NCBI GenBank assembly: GCA_031266775.1
Contig: JAISAQ010000087.1
Location: forward strand, 1 to 56,242
Source of the DNA: Treponema sp.
GTDB lineage: Bacteria > Spirochaetota > Spirochaetia > Treponematales > Breznakiellaceae
Length of the DNA: 56,242 bases
Direction of reading: 5' to 3'
Part shown: piece after piece, positions 8,028 through 15,694 of the stretch
How the letters are laid out: every line of letters starts with the position of its first letter
How positions within the stretch are numbered: the first letter of the stretch is position 1
Made by a program: the position numbers and the translations under genes
The notes under the pieces: generated by a model
Database searches by the model: none
What the model was told of the DNA's origin: nothing
What the model saw: only the letters and a program-made list of their open reading frames with translations

Positions 8028-8309
8028 CTATTCGTCAAAATCGTTGTAATCTACATCCTCTTCGTAATCGTAATCTTCTTCCTCGTCTTCGTAATCGTCG
8101 TCTTCGTCGTCAAAATCATCGTCTTCGAAGTCGTCTTCGAAGTCGTCTTCCATATCGTCGAAGTTATCCTCTTCGTCAATATCATCATCCTCTTCATCAT
8201 CGAAGAAAAGAATGGGAAAAGGAAGATTATCCGCGCCCGTATACCACGCAGCGTCCCGCGTCTGCGGGACGGGAGTTACGAACATATTCATGGACTCGTC
8301 AGGCACCAT
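8028..8309 (-). CDS. Small hyperacidic protein, function unknown
   Basis: A 93-residue protein. The first 34 residues are ordinary (M..ES.NMFVTPVPQTRDAAWYTG), and 43 of the last 59 residues are Asp or Glu with no Lys or Arg, spaced by Phe and Tyr (repeats such as EDDFEDDF). The gene looks real: ATG 8309 has a GGAG box six bases upstream, and a strong promoter (TTGACA, 17 bases, TTATGT on the minus strand) lies at 8343-8371. Part of the acidic tract is encoded by tandem 12-base units near 8127-8150. I do not recognise the family. An acidic tail of this kind could bind a basic protein or metal ions, but this is inference. Confidence 0.7.
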   Translation of the reverse strand: MVPDESMNMFVTPVPQTRDAAWYTGADNLPFPILFFDDEEDDDIDEEDNFDDMEDDFEDDFEDDDFDDEDDDYEDEEEDYDYEEDVDYNDFDE

Positions 8310-8342
8310 AGTATTCTCCGTTCTTGGATGTATTTACCTTGA

Positions 8343-8371
8343 ACATAAGGGAGAGTTTAAGAGTCTGTCAA
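8343..8371 (-). promoter_or_regulatory. Promoter of the acidic-protein gene
   Basis: On the minus strand: TTGACA (8366-8371), 17-base spacer, TTATGT (8343-8348). Transcription would start near 8336, giving a leader of about 27 bases with a good GGAG ribosome binding site. It is back-to-back with the ispE promoter. Confidence 0.7.
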
Positions 8372-8389
8372 CTGGTTTTTTATAATATC

Positions 8390-8417
8390 TTTACAAAACC
8401 GGCTTTTTTGATATAAT
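8390..8417 (+). promoter_or_regulatory. Promoter of ispE
   Basis: TTTACA (8390-8395), 16-base spacer, TATAAT (8412-8417, a consensus -10). The ATG at 8429 is only 11 bases after the -10, so the untranslated leader would be about 4-6 bases with no room for a ribosome binding site. Confidence 0.7.
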
Positions 8418-8428
8418 AACACAACGGC

Positions 8429-9352
8429 ATGTCAGGTTTAACGGTTAAGGCTCCCGCCAAGATCAACCTGTACCTTCGTATAGGGGAAAGGCGGGCGGAC
8501 GGGTATCATGGAATAGAAAGCCTTTTTGTACCGCTTGCCTTTGGGGACACTCTCAGGATATTCTTGCTGGACGGCGAAGGCCCGCCGCGCGTGCGGATGG
8601 AGGGGCTTCCCGCCGCCGGACGCCTTCCCGCGGGCAAAAATATTCTGCGCGCGGCTTTTTCCCTGTTCAGGGAAAAAACGGGTTTTGGCCGCCGGCTTTA
8701 TATAAAGGTGATCAAGCGTGTACCCATGGGCGGGGGCCTTGGAGGCGGTTCTTCCGACGCGGCGGCCCTGCTCGCGGCTCTTGACCGTCTTTCCGGCGCC
8801 GGTCTTCCGGCCGAAGAGCTTCGCGCAATGGCGGAAAAACTGGGAAGCGATGTTCCTTTTTTTCTTTTGGGCGGCGCGGCGCTGGCGGGCGGCAGGGGGG
8901 AGCGCCTTCTGCCGGTTGATTTTCCCGCCGGAATGCCCGTGGTGCTGGTAAATCCCGGTTTTGCCAGCGATACCGCCGCCGCCTACCGCCGCCTGGACCG
9001 CCTGAGGCTGGAAAAGGGGGCTTTCCCGGCCCTGGGGGAAACGGAACAGGACGGTGGTTTTGCCGCCCGCGCCGGGGGGTTCCGGTTCGCCGGAAATACG
9101 ATAGGGGACTGGCCGCGGGGGAACGATTTTCTCCCTGTTTTCCGGGACGGCGGGGAGAACGGCGGCGGGGCGGTTTTCCAGGAGATCCTTTCGGCCCTTG
9201 ACAGGTCCGGCGCGGATTTTTCCGGCTTGTCCGGTTCAGGTTCCACCTGTTTCGGAATTTTTACCGATGGAGGAAGAGCGAAAACAGCGGCGAAAATGTT
9301 ATCGAAAGGATGGCCTTTCATTCGGTTAACATTTTCCTTGCGCGCAGGTTGA
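8429..9352 (+). CDS. ispE: 4-diphosphocytidyl-2-C-methyl-D-erythritol kinase
   Basis: IspE is a GHMP kinase that phosphorylates CDP-methylerythritol in the MEP pathway of isoprenoid synthesis. Seen in 307 residues: the N-terminal APAKINLYLRIG strand, ADGYHGIESLF, the ATP-binding PMGGGLGGGSSDAA loop near 103-115, LGSDVPFF and the C-terminal GSGSTCFGIF motif. Length is typical. It is transcribed from its own near-leaderless promoter, divergent from the acidic-protein gene, and is followed by spoVG; the likely spoVG promoter lies within its 3' end. Confidence 0.96.
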   Translation: MSGLTVKAPAKINLYLRIGERRADGYHGIESLFVPLAFGDTLRIFLLDGEGPPRVRMEGLPAAGRLPAGKNILRAAFSLFREKTGFGRRLYIKVIKRVPMGGGLGGGSSDAAALLAALDRLSGAGLPAEELRAMAEKLGSDVPFFLLGGAALAGGRGERLLPVDFPAGMPVVLVNPGFASDTAAAYRRLDRLRLEKGAFPALGETEQDGGFAARAGGFRFAGNTIGDWPRGNDFLPVFRDGGENGGGAVFQEILSALDRSGADFSGLSGSGSTCFGIFTDGGRAKTAAKMLSKGWPFIRLTFSLRAG

Positions 9353-9367
9353 AGACGGTAGTACAAT
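9338..9367 (+). promoter_or_regulatory. Candidate spoVG promoter
   Basis: TTGCGC (9338-9343), 18-base spacer, TACAAT (9362-9367). It overlaps the end of ispE and would give a leader of about 30 bases containing the AAAAGGAG box before the spoVG ATG at 9407. Confidence 0.45.
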
Positions 9368-9406
9368 CAATACAGGATGATGTGTCCCGTTTAAAAGGAG
9401 CGCGCC

Positions 9407-9688
9407 ATGGAGATAACTGACATTAGGGTCCGGAAAGTATCCGGGGAAGGCAAACTAAGGGCGTACGTTACGGTTACGTTTGACGACTGCTTTGTGGTGC
9501 ACAATGTGAAAATCATTGAAGGAAAAAGCGGCGTTTTTATTGCCATGCCAAGCCGCAAGACCAGGGCCGGGGAATACAAGGATGTGGCCCATCCCATACA
9601 GCCGGAGTTCAGGGCTGAATTGCAGAGCCGTATTCTGGAGCACTACGACAACGGCGGCGGGCCGGATGATTCTTCGGTGGAAATATAA
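9407..9688 (+). CDS. spoVG: SpoVG family nucleic-acid-binding regulator
   Basis: SpoVG is a small DNA- and RNA-binding regulator found in Firmicutes and spirochaetes; in Borrelia and others it modulates gene expression site-specifically. Seen in 93 residues: MEITDIRVRKV, the core AYVTVTFDDCFVVHNVKIIEG, and the signature FIAMPSRKT, followed by DVAHPI and an acidic tail. The length is usual for the family. ATG 9407 has a strong AAAAGGAG box. It lies between ispE and a tRNA-Gln/rplY group. Confidence 0.96.
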   Translation: MEITDIRVRKVSGEGKLRAYVTVTFDDCFVVHNVKIIEGKSGVFIAMPSRKTRAGEYKDVAHPIQPEFRAELQSRILEHYDNGGGPDDSSVEI

Positions 9689-9689
9689 G

Positions 9690-9730
9690 GAGAATCTCTG
9701 AAAGCCCCGGCCGGGTTTCCAGAGGTTCTC
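9690..9730 (+). repeat. Dispersed palindromic repeat B, copy 2 (variant)
   Basis: Imperfect inverted repeat immediately after the spoVG stop. Outer arms GAGAATCTCTG and CAGAGGTTCTC enclose the family core CCCCGGCCGGG. It may serve as a 3' stabilising hairpin. Confidence 0.75.
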
Positions 9731-9791
9731 TGAATTAAAACCGTTTGCCGCGCCGTGTGGAACCGTCCGCCGGCAGGTTTTGGGAACGGAG

Positions 9792-9825
9792 GCTGTTTCA
9801 AAACCAGCCAGGTTTTGGAACAAGC
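9792..9825 (-). repeat. Dispersed palindromic repeat B, copy 3
   Basis: GCTGTTTCAAAACC, then AGCC, then AGGTTTTGGAACAAGC. Read on the minus strand it closely matches copy 1 at 7930-7962. It lies about 20 bases upstream of the tRNA gene. Confidence 0.75.
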
Positions 9826-9845
9826 TCAACGGACATGAATTTTTT

Positions 9846-9917
9846 TGGGACGTAGGCAAGTGGTAAGCCACCGGGTTTTGGCTCCGGCATGCACAGGTTC
9901 GACCCCTGTCGTCCCAG
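9846..9917 (+). tRNA. trnQ: tRNA-Gln (anticodon TTG)
   Basis: A 72-base cloverleaf. Acceptor arm TGGGACG pairs with CGTCCCA (9910-9916), with discriminator G9917. The anticodon stem is CCGGG/TCCGG around the loop TTTTGGC, whose anticodon is TTG, reading CAA glutamine codons. The T-arm contains GGTTCGACC, and the D-loop contains AAGTGGTAAG. The 3' CCA is not encoded. The gene sits between spoVG and rplY. Confidence 0.95.
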
Positions 9918-9976
9918 TAAGTCGGAACGACAGGGCGGGGTTTAGCCGGCCCGAATAAGTGAACAGGGGTATATAA

Positions 9977-10654
9977 ATGAGTCAGGTAGTATTGCAGGCA
10001 AAAAACCGGCAGGGCAGAGGATCGGCCGAAGCCCGCAGGATCAGGCGCACGGGCCGTATTCCGGCGGTTCTGTACGGGCGGACGGGCGCGCCGTTGTCCA
10101 TAGATCTTGACGGGCGGGAATTTCTTAACGGCGTCAAGAATGTTTCCGAAAGCACCATCGTCAAGGTGGAAGTGGAAGGGAAATCCTACGACGCCTTTGT
10201 CAAGGATACCCAGCGGAACATAGTCAACGGGAGTATTCTCCACGTTGATTTTTATGAAGTGGAAAGCGGCCGCCTTCTGCGGGCGAGGGTTTCCGTTCAT
10301 ATTCACGGGACTCCCGCCGGGGTGCGCGAAGGGGGAATTCTGGAATCTCCCCTTCATGAGATTGAGGTGGAATGTTTCCCCAAAGATCTTCCCGAGCGCA
10401 TCGATGTGGATATTTCCTCCCTCAAGGTGAACCAGTCCCTGCATGTGCGGGATATAGTCCTGGGCGAAGGGGTAAAACTTATTTCAGGCGCCGATCAGGT
10501 GGTTGCCCTGGTGAAGTACGCCAAAGCCGAAGCCGTAAAGGAAGAAGACACGGCCGCCGCTGCCGCCGCCGCCGCGCCGGGCGCCCCTGGGGCCGCACCC
10601 GCGCCGGGAACTCCCGCACCGGGGGCTCCCGCGGCTTCGTCCGAGAAAAAGTAA
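9977..10654 (+). CDS. rplY: 50S ribosomal protein L25 / general stress protein Ctc
   Basis: This is the long (Ctc/TL5) form of L25, which binds 5S rRNA in the large subunit. Seen in 225 residues: the N-terminal L25 domain with RRTGRIPAVLYG near 24-35 and HVDFYEV near 89-95, then a C-terminal beta domain (VSVHIHGTPAGVREGG, LPERIDVDIS) over about 100-180. A low-complexity Ala/Pro/Gly tail of about 35 residues ends in SSEKK. It starts 59 bases after the tRNA and is followed within 21 bases by tilS. Confidence 0.95.
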   Translation: MSQVVLQAKNRQGRGSAEARRIRRTGRIPAVLYGRTGAPLSIDLDGREFLNGVKNVSESTIVKVEVEGKSYDAFVKDTQRNIVNGSILHVDFYEVESGRLLRARVSVHIHGTPAGVREGGILESPLHEIEVECFPKDLPERIDVDISSLKVNQSLHVRDIVLGEGVKLISGADQVVALVKYAKAEAVKEEDTAAAAAAAAPGAPGAAPAPGTPAPGAPAASSEKK

Positions 10655-10675
10655 ATTTCCGGGAGCCAGGTTCGT

Positions 10676-12046
10676 GTGAACGGGGGCCTGTCCCCGGAAG
10701 ATCCGGTTTCCCGTTTTGAAACGGCCGTTTCGGCTTCTCTGGCCGGTTTCCCGCCGGGCGCGGCGCTGCTTGCCGCGGTTTCAGGCGGTGCCGATTCTAC
10801 CGCCATGCTCTCTGCGCTGGCTGCGGCGAATCCTTCCGCCTTCCGCCTTTACTGCGTCCATGTGGAGCACGGTATCCGTCCTCCCCCGGAAAGCCGGGGG
10901 GACGCGGCGGCGGTGGCGAAGTTCTGCGGGGAACTGGGCGTGCCCTGCCGCGTCGTTACCGTGCCCCCTGGCAGAATCGCCGGCATGGCGAAAAGGCAGG
11001 GAATAGGCCTTGAAGCGGCCGCCCGTTTCTACCGCCGCCGCATACTCACAAGGGAGGCCCGCCGCACGGGCGCGGCGGCCATACTTACCGCCCATACGCG
11101 GAACGATCTTCTTGAAACGGTTCTGATGCGCTTCCTTAGGGGCTCGGGGCCAAGGGGGCTTGCCGCCATGCCTGTAAAAACGGCGGATCCCGTTCCCTTT
11201 GTACGCCCTCTTCTTTCCCTTACGCGCTCTGATGTTGAAGCCTACCTTGCCCTGCGGAATATCCCCTTCAGAACGGACGCTACCAACCGGGACGGCAGGT
11301 TTCTCCGCAACAGGATACGAAACCGCCTTGTTCCCCTTTTGGACGGCCTGTTTCCCCATTGGGAAAAGGGAGCGCTGGCCCTGGGAACGACACAGTCCCT
11401 TGCCGCGTCCTTTATTGAAGGGGAAGCGGAAAGGCGTATAATCTGGGAAAGATCGGGCGGAATCCTCAGAACGGCGGAGCTTCCCTTTTTCGCGGAGCAT
11501 CCTATGATAAGGGAAGAAGCCCTGTTTCAGGGCGCGGATATGCTTGCCGGGCATACAAACGCCTTTTCGGCGCGGCGTCTTTGCGTAAGACGTTTTTGCG
11601 CGGGCGGGACGGCGGCGGATCTGGGGAAGAACGTCCGGGTTAAAAGAGAACGGGGGTTTATCGTTCTTTCCCCTGCCGCTACGGGGGAGAGGGGATTTTC
11701 ACTGTTGATTAAAGAGCCGGGGTTATATACTCTAAAGAAGGCGTCGAGGACGGCTTTCCTTGTCTTTGAGGAGGGCCTTCCGGAAGGGGAAACGGTGAAG
11801 GAGGGGGCGGTGTTTTTTGCCCGCCTTCCCTTCGTGCTTCGTAATGCGTGGCCCGGCGATTTCCCCGTGCGAGGGGGAAAGGCGCGCCGTCTCTCGGACG
11901 CGGGAAACGCGTGCGTTGTGTGCGCCGCCGACGTTCTTGGAACCGCGGCCGTTATAGGCCGTGAAGGACTTCTCTTTGCCAGGGACGCGGAGCCGGGCGA
12001 CATTCGTGTGCTGGTACGAACGGGTGTTATAAACGGATCATCCTGA
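10676..12046 (+). CDS. tilS: tRNA(Ile)-lysidine synthetase
   Basis: TilS modifies the wobble cytidine of the CAU-anticodon isoleucine tRNA to lysidine using ATP and lysine, so that it reads AUA. Seen in 456 residues: the PP-loop SGGADS at 36-41, HVEHGIRP near 61-68, the GIGLEAAARFYRR motif, LTAHTRNDLLETVLMR, and RNRIRNRLVPLL. A TilS C-terminal domain appears to be present (LPFVLRNAWPGDF...). The start is GTG at 10676. It directly precedes ftsH with a 11-base gap, a pairing that is common in bacteria. Confidence 0.95.
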   Translation: MNGGLSPEDPVSRFETAVSASLAGFPPGAALLAAVSGGADSTAMLSALAAANPSAFRLYCVHVEHGIRPPPESRGDAAAVAKFCGELGVPCRVVTVPPGRIAGMAKRQGIGLEAAARFYRRRILTREARRTGAAAILTAHTRNDLLETVLMRFLRGSGPRGLAAMPVKTADPVPFVRPLLSLTRSDVEAYLALRNIPFRTDATNRDGRFLRNRIRNRLVPLLDGLFPHWEKGALALGTTQSLAASFIEGEAERRIIWERSGGILRTAELPFFAEHPMIREEALFQGADMLAGHTNAFSARRLCVRRFCAGGTAADLGKNVRVKRERGFIVLSPAATGERGFSLLIKEPGLYTLKKASRTAFLVFEEGLPEGETVKEGAVFFARLPFVLRNAWPGDFPVRGGKARRLSDAGNACVVCAADVLGTAAVIGREGLLFARDAEPGDIRVLVRTGVINGSS

Positions 12047-12057
12047 AAGGGGTATAC

Positions 12058-13941
12058 ATGTTTTCTGATCAGAATAAAACGCAGCGTCCCGCTCCCCGGC
12101 CCGGCGCGCCGGGGCGGCCAAACCGGTTCGCACTGGTTTTTTTCATCGCCATGGCGGGTCTCTTCGCGTTCTATTTTTTCCGGGGAAACGCCCCGTCCGT
12201 CCGTGAAATACGGTATTCGGATTTTACCGGCTACCTGGAACAGGGGCTTGTCGAGTCCGTTACAATACACGAAAACAGCGTAGTGGACATTTTTTTAAGG
12301 AGCGCCGCCGGTCAGGACCCTGCCCCGCGCAGGACCCTTATTCCCTATCAGGACCCGGGCCTTCTTAATCTTCTAAAGGAAAAAGGCGTTCATGTTTCCG
12401 GGGCCCCCGCGAACGTAAACCCCTGGCGCATCCTTATCGAACTGCTTCCCTGGATACTGGGCATCGGCTTTATCTGGTTCATGTTCAGGAACATGCAGGG
12501 TTCGGGAAACAAGGCGTTTCAGTTCGGCAAGAGCCGGGCAAAGCGGTACCAGGACGAGGGGAAGAAGATCAGTTTTTCCGATGTGGCCGGCCAGAAGGAC
12601 GCCAAGTATGAACTGGAAGAGGTTGTCGCCTTCCTTAAAAATCCCCAGAAATTCACCAAGATGGGGGCGCGTATACCCAAAGGGGTGCTGCTTGTAGGCA
12701 TGCCCGGCACGGGAAAGACCCTTATGGCGCGGGCCGTGGCCGGAGAAGCCGGGGTGGCGTATTTCCACATGTCGGGCTCGGATTTTGTCGAGATGTTTGT
12801 CGGGGTCGGCGCGAGCAGGGTCCGTGATCTTTTTGAACAGGGAAGGCGCAGCGCCCCCTGCATTATTTTTATTGATGAACTTGACGCGGTGGGCCGGACC
12901 CGGGGCGCGGGTTACGGCGGCGGCCATGACGAACGGGAGCAGACTCTGAACCAGCTTCTTGTGGAAATGGACGGTTTTGATTCCAAAGACGGGGTAATAA
13001 TTCTGGCCGCCACCAACAGGCCCGACGTGCTTGATCCCGCCCTGCTCCGTCCCGGCCGTTTTGACCGCCAGGTAATGGTGGCGATGCCGGACATAAAGGA
13101 ACGCGAGGACATTCTTAAAATACACGCCGCGAAAATTCCCCTGGGCAGGGACATCGATCTTTCCCGCATAGCCAGGGCGACGCCGGGGATGAGCGGGGCG
13201 GACATTGCCAACCTTGTAAACGAGGCCGCCCTTTTCGCCGCCCGCAGGGACAAGGCCGAGGTACAGATGCCCGACTTTGAGGAAGCCAGGGACAAAATAC
13301 TCATGGGTGTGGCAAGAACGACGCTGGTGATCTCCGAAAAGGAACGGCGCATGACCGCCGTGCACGAGGCCGGACACGCCCTGCTTCACTACTTCCTTGA
13401 AAACGCAGATCCCCTTCACAAGGTAACCATTGTTCCCCACGGCCGCGCCCTGGGCATGGCCATGTCCCTTCCCGAAGAAGACAGCTACAGCCGTACCCGC
13501 GGCTGGATTGAAGACCGCATTGTGATCTGTTACGGCGGCTGGGCTGCGGAAAAACTCTTCTACAACGAAACGACCACCGGTACCAAACAGGATATACAAC
13601 AGGCGACCGAAATGGCCCGTCATATGGTTTGCGAGTGGGGCATGGACGGGGACGTGGGCCCCATTGCCTACGGCCAGGAAGACGAGCCCATCTTCCTTGG
13701 CAAGGAAATTGCCAGGCACAAGGATTATTCCGAAAACACCGCCCAGCGTATAGACAAGGCGGTGCAGGCCATCCTTGAAAAAGGCAGGAGTACCGCCGAG
13801 GGGCACCTCACCATGCACAGGGATAAACTGGAAAAACTTGCCGACGCGCTTCTTGCCAGGGAGACCATGGCGGATGACGAGGTCCGGGAACTTCTGGGAA
13901 TGCCCCCGCAGCAGAACAACGCTTCCCTTTCGGGGCGGTAG
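12058..13941 (+). CDS. ftsH: ATP-dependent zinc metalloprotease FtsH
   Basis: FtsH is a hexameric inner-membrane AAA+ protease that degrades misfolded membrane proteins and short-lived regulators. Seen in 627 residues: membrane segments at about 23-42 and 123-142 flanking the periplasmic domain, Walker A GMPGTGKT (214-221), Walker [13 protein letters not shown], the second region of homology [19 protein letters not shown], and the zinc site HEAGH (436-440) with a distal Asp in the [12 protein letters not shown] region. Length is standard. A GAAAGGGG box precedes the ATG. It is cotranscribed with tilS. Confidence 0.97.
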   Translation: MFSDQNKTQRPAPRPGAPGRPNRFALVFFIAMAGLFAFYFFRGNAPSVREIRYSDFTGYLEQGLVESVTIHENSVVDIFLRSAAGQDPAPRRTLIPYQDPGLLNLLKEKGVHVSGAPANVNPWRILIELLPWILGIGFIWFMFRNMQGSGNKAFQFGKSRAKRYQDEGKKISFSDVAGQKDAKYELEEVVAFLKNPQKFTKMGARIPKGVLLVGMPGTGKTLMARAVAGEAGVAYFHMSGSDFVEMFVGVGASRVRDLFEQGRRSAPCIIFIDELDAVGRTRGAGYGGGHDEREQTLNQLLVEMDGFDSKDGVIILAATNRPDVLDPALLRPGRFDRQVMVAMPDIKEREDILKIHAAKIPLGRDIDLSRIARATPGMSGADIANLVNEAALFAARRDKAEVQMPDFEEARDKILMGVARTTLVISEKERRMTAVHEAGHALLHYFLENADPLHKVTIVPHGRALGMAMSLPEEDSYSRTRGWIEDRIVICYGGWAAEKLFYNETTTGTKQDIQQATEMARHMVCEWGMDGDVGPIAYGQEDEPIFLGKEIARHKDYSENTAQRIDKAVQAILEKGRSTAEGHLTMHRDKLEKLADALLARETMADDEVRELLGMPPQQNNASLSGR

Positions 13942-13946
13942 GAAAC

Positions 13947-15692
13947 ATGGCGGTTTGTGCCCGCGCGGGCTTGGCGTCCCTCTTCCTCTGCGCCGCGCTC
14001 GCGGCGGCTCCCGTCCGGGCCGCGGATGTTCCCGGGGAGGCGGAGCCGGCGGGGGACGCCGCCGCCGCGGGACGTTACGCCGCCTGGGCCGAAGACGCGA
14101 TAAGCCGGGGCGAATGGCGGGCCGCCCTTGCCGCCCTGGAAAGGGCCGCCGATTACGGCGATGTCTCCTCGGATCTTTCGCTGCTTCTTGCGCGGGCCCG
14201 CGATCACGAGGGGCGGCCCTGCGGGGCGGTTCTTGACGCCCTCTGGCGGGCCCTTGCGGCGGACCTCTGGAAGAAAGGCAGCGCGGCGGAAGCGCGCCTT
14301 CTTGAGGCGGAGACCCTTGTAAGGTTAAGAAACTACGAGGGGGCCCTCCGCGTCCTGGCCCGGAATCCCGGCGGGGAACGTGAGACGGAGCTTGCCCTCT
14401 CGGCGCTGAAGGGGCTTCCCGGCGGCGGGCTTTTCCGCGAGGCGGCCCGGGAAGCGCTTGACCGCTACCCCCGGAATGTCCGCGTTGTCCGCGTTTTTTT
14501 TGAATACGCCGCCCGGGGAATGCCGGCCCCCGGCGATGAGGAGCTTATGACGGCCGTTCTGCGCCGCCTTCCCCTGCTTCTTGAAGAAGATCCCGAACTG
14601 GCCTTTCTTGCCGCCCCCTTTGTACGGGACGCCGGGGACGCGGGGCGCCTCGCGGCGTCCTACCGGGCGCTTTTTACGCCGCCTTCCCGGCCGTCTCCCG
14701 CCTCAATTCCCGCGGCCCTTAACGCCGGGCTTATCGGCGATTTTGCCGCGGCGGATGAACTTTTCGCCGCCGAAGGGGATCTTGACAAGGATCTCCTCCT
14801 TTCGGTTTTCGGCCTTTTGCGGAGCGAAGAGGGCAGGGATTACTTTAACCGAAACCTTCTTGCCTTTTCCGGTGTTATTGTAGAAGACAGCGACAGTGAC
14901 GGTTTTTACGAAAGCCGGACCGGTTACCTCGGGGGCGAAATTCAGCATTACCGCCATGACGCCGATCAGGACAGGCTCCCTGAATTTACCGCCGTTTTTT
15001 CCGGAGGGGATCCCGTCCGGGCGGAACAGGTGGTTCTGCCGGAACCGGGAACAGGCCCGCTGCCCTTGCAGGACGGGGAAAGGATCAAGGCGCGGATCGA
15101 ATGGGAAAAATTCCCGGCGGTGCTTTCCGCCGAACTTGAAGGCTCTGCCTACATACCCCGTCCCCTCGATTTTTTTTTCAGCCCCTTTCGCCTTGTTGAA
15201 TTGTGCGGAAGCGGGAAGAGGGGAGGTCTCCTCTACCCTGAGTATGAAGAGGAATACCCGCGCCTTTCCCGGCGTTCCCTTGTTTCCTTTTCGATTCAGG
15301 CAAGAAGGCCGAGCGCCGAATTCAGGGGGGCCGACGAGCGCATTGATCTGGACCACGGCATACCCCGCCGGGCGGTTGAAACGCTTGACGGCCGCGTTGT
15401 ATCCGTCACGGAATTTGAGCAGGGCAGGCCCCTCCTCCAGCGCGTCGATCTGGATCTTGACGGGCGCATGGAGACGGTGCGGCGCTTCAGGCGTCTTCTA
15501 CCCCATGTTCCGGGGGAGACCGGAGATCTTCTGGAGTGGAAAAGGGAACTTGAATTTGCCGAAAGCGACTGGAACGGGGACGGGTTGTATGAAGCCGCCG
15601 AGGAATACCTTCCCGGCGGGGAAAGGCGGTATTATGGGGATATGGACGGGGACGGAATAAGGGATTATGCTGGAAGTGTAACGGAAGAATAA
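13947..15692 (+). CDS. Secreted protein with helical-repeat N-terminus and DxDxDG-type repeats
   Basis: I do not recognise a named family. The 581-residue product begins with a signal peptide (about 1-25, cleavage near VRAAD). Residues about 40-290 are Ala/Leu-rich helices that resemble TPR-like repeats. The C-terminal half contains several Asp/Asn-rich turns followed by YE or ME segments (DSDSDGFYE, DADQDRLPE, DLDLDGRME, DWNGDGLYE, DMDGDGIRD), similar to calcium-binding loops in dockerin- or FG-GAP-like repeats. It starts five bases after ftsH and is followed two bases later by an HtrA-like protease gene, so it is probably an envelope protein of the same transcription unit. Calcium binding is inferred. 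Confidence 0.75.
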   Translation: MAVCARAGLASLFLCAALAAAPVRAADVPGEAEPAGDAAAAGRYAAWAEDAISRGEWRAALAALERAADYGDVSSDLSLLLARARDHEGRPCGAVLDALWRALAADLWKKGSAAEARLLEAETLVRLRNYEGALRVLARNPGGERETELALSALKGLPGGGLFREAAREALDRYPRNVRVVRVFFEYAARGMPAPGDEELMTAVLRRLPLLLEEDPELAFLAAPFVRDAGDAGRLAASYRALFTPPSRPSPASIPAALNAGLIGDFAAADELFAAEGDLDKDLLLSVFGLLRSEEGRDYFNRNLLAFSGVIVEDSDSDGFYESRTGYLGGEIQHYRHDADQDRLPEFTAVFSGGDPVRAEQVVLPEPGTGPLPLQDGERIKARIEWEKFPAVLSAELEGSAYIPRPLDFFFSPFRLVELCGSGKRGGLLYPEYEEEYPRLSRRSLVSFSIQARRPSAEFRGADERIDLDHGIPRRAVETLDGRVVSVTEFEQGRPLLQRVDLDLDGRMETVRRFRRLLPHVPGETGDLLEWKRELEFAESDWNGDGLYEAAEEYLPGGERRYYGDMDGDGIRDYAGSVTEE

Positions 15693-15694
15693 AG

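Noticed and set aside
8127..8150. Tandem short repeat as a CRISPR-like or VNTR array
   Set aside because: The units encode the acidic tract and are contiguous, without spacers; it is coding low complexity.
12373..13818. 481-residue open frame opposite ftsH
   Set aside because: It is a mirror frame of a highly conserved gene in GC-rich DNA, without a ribosome binding site or recognisable domain.
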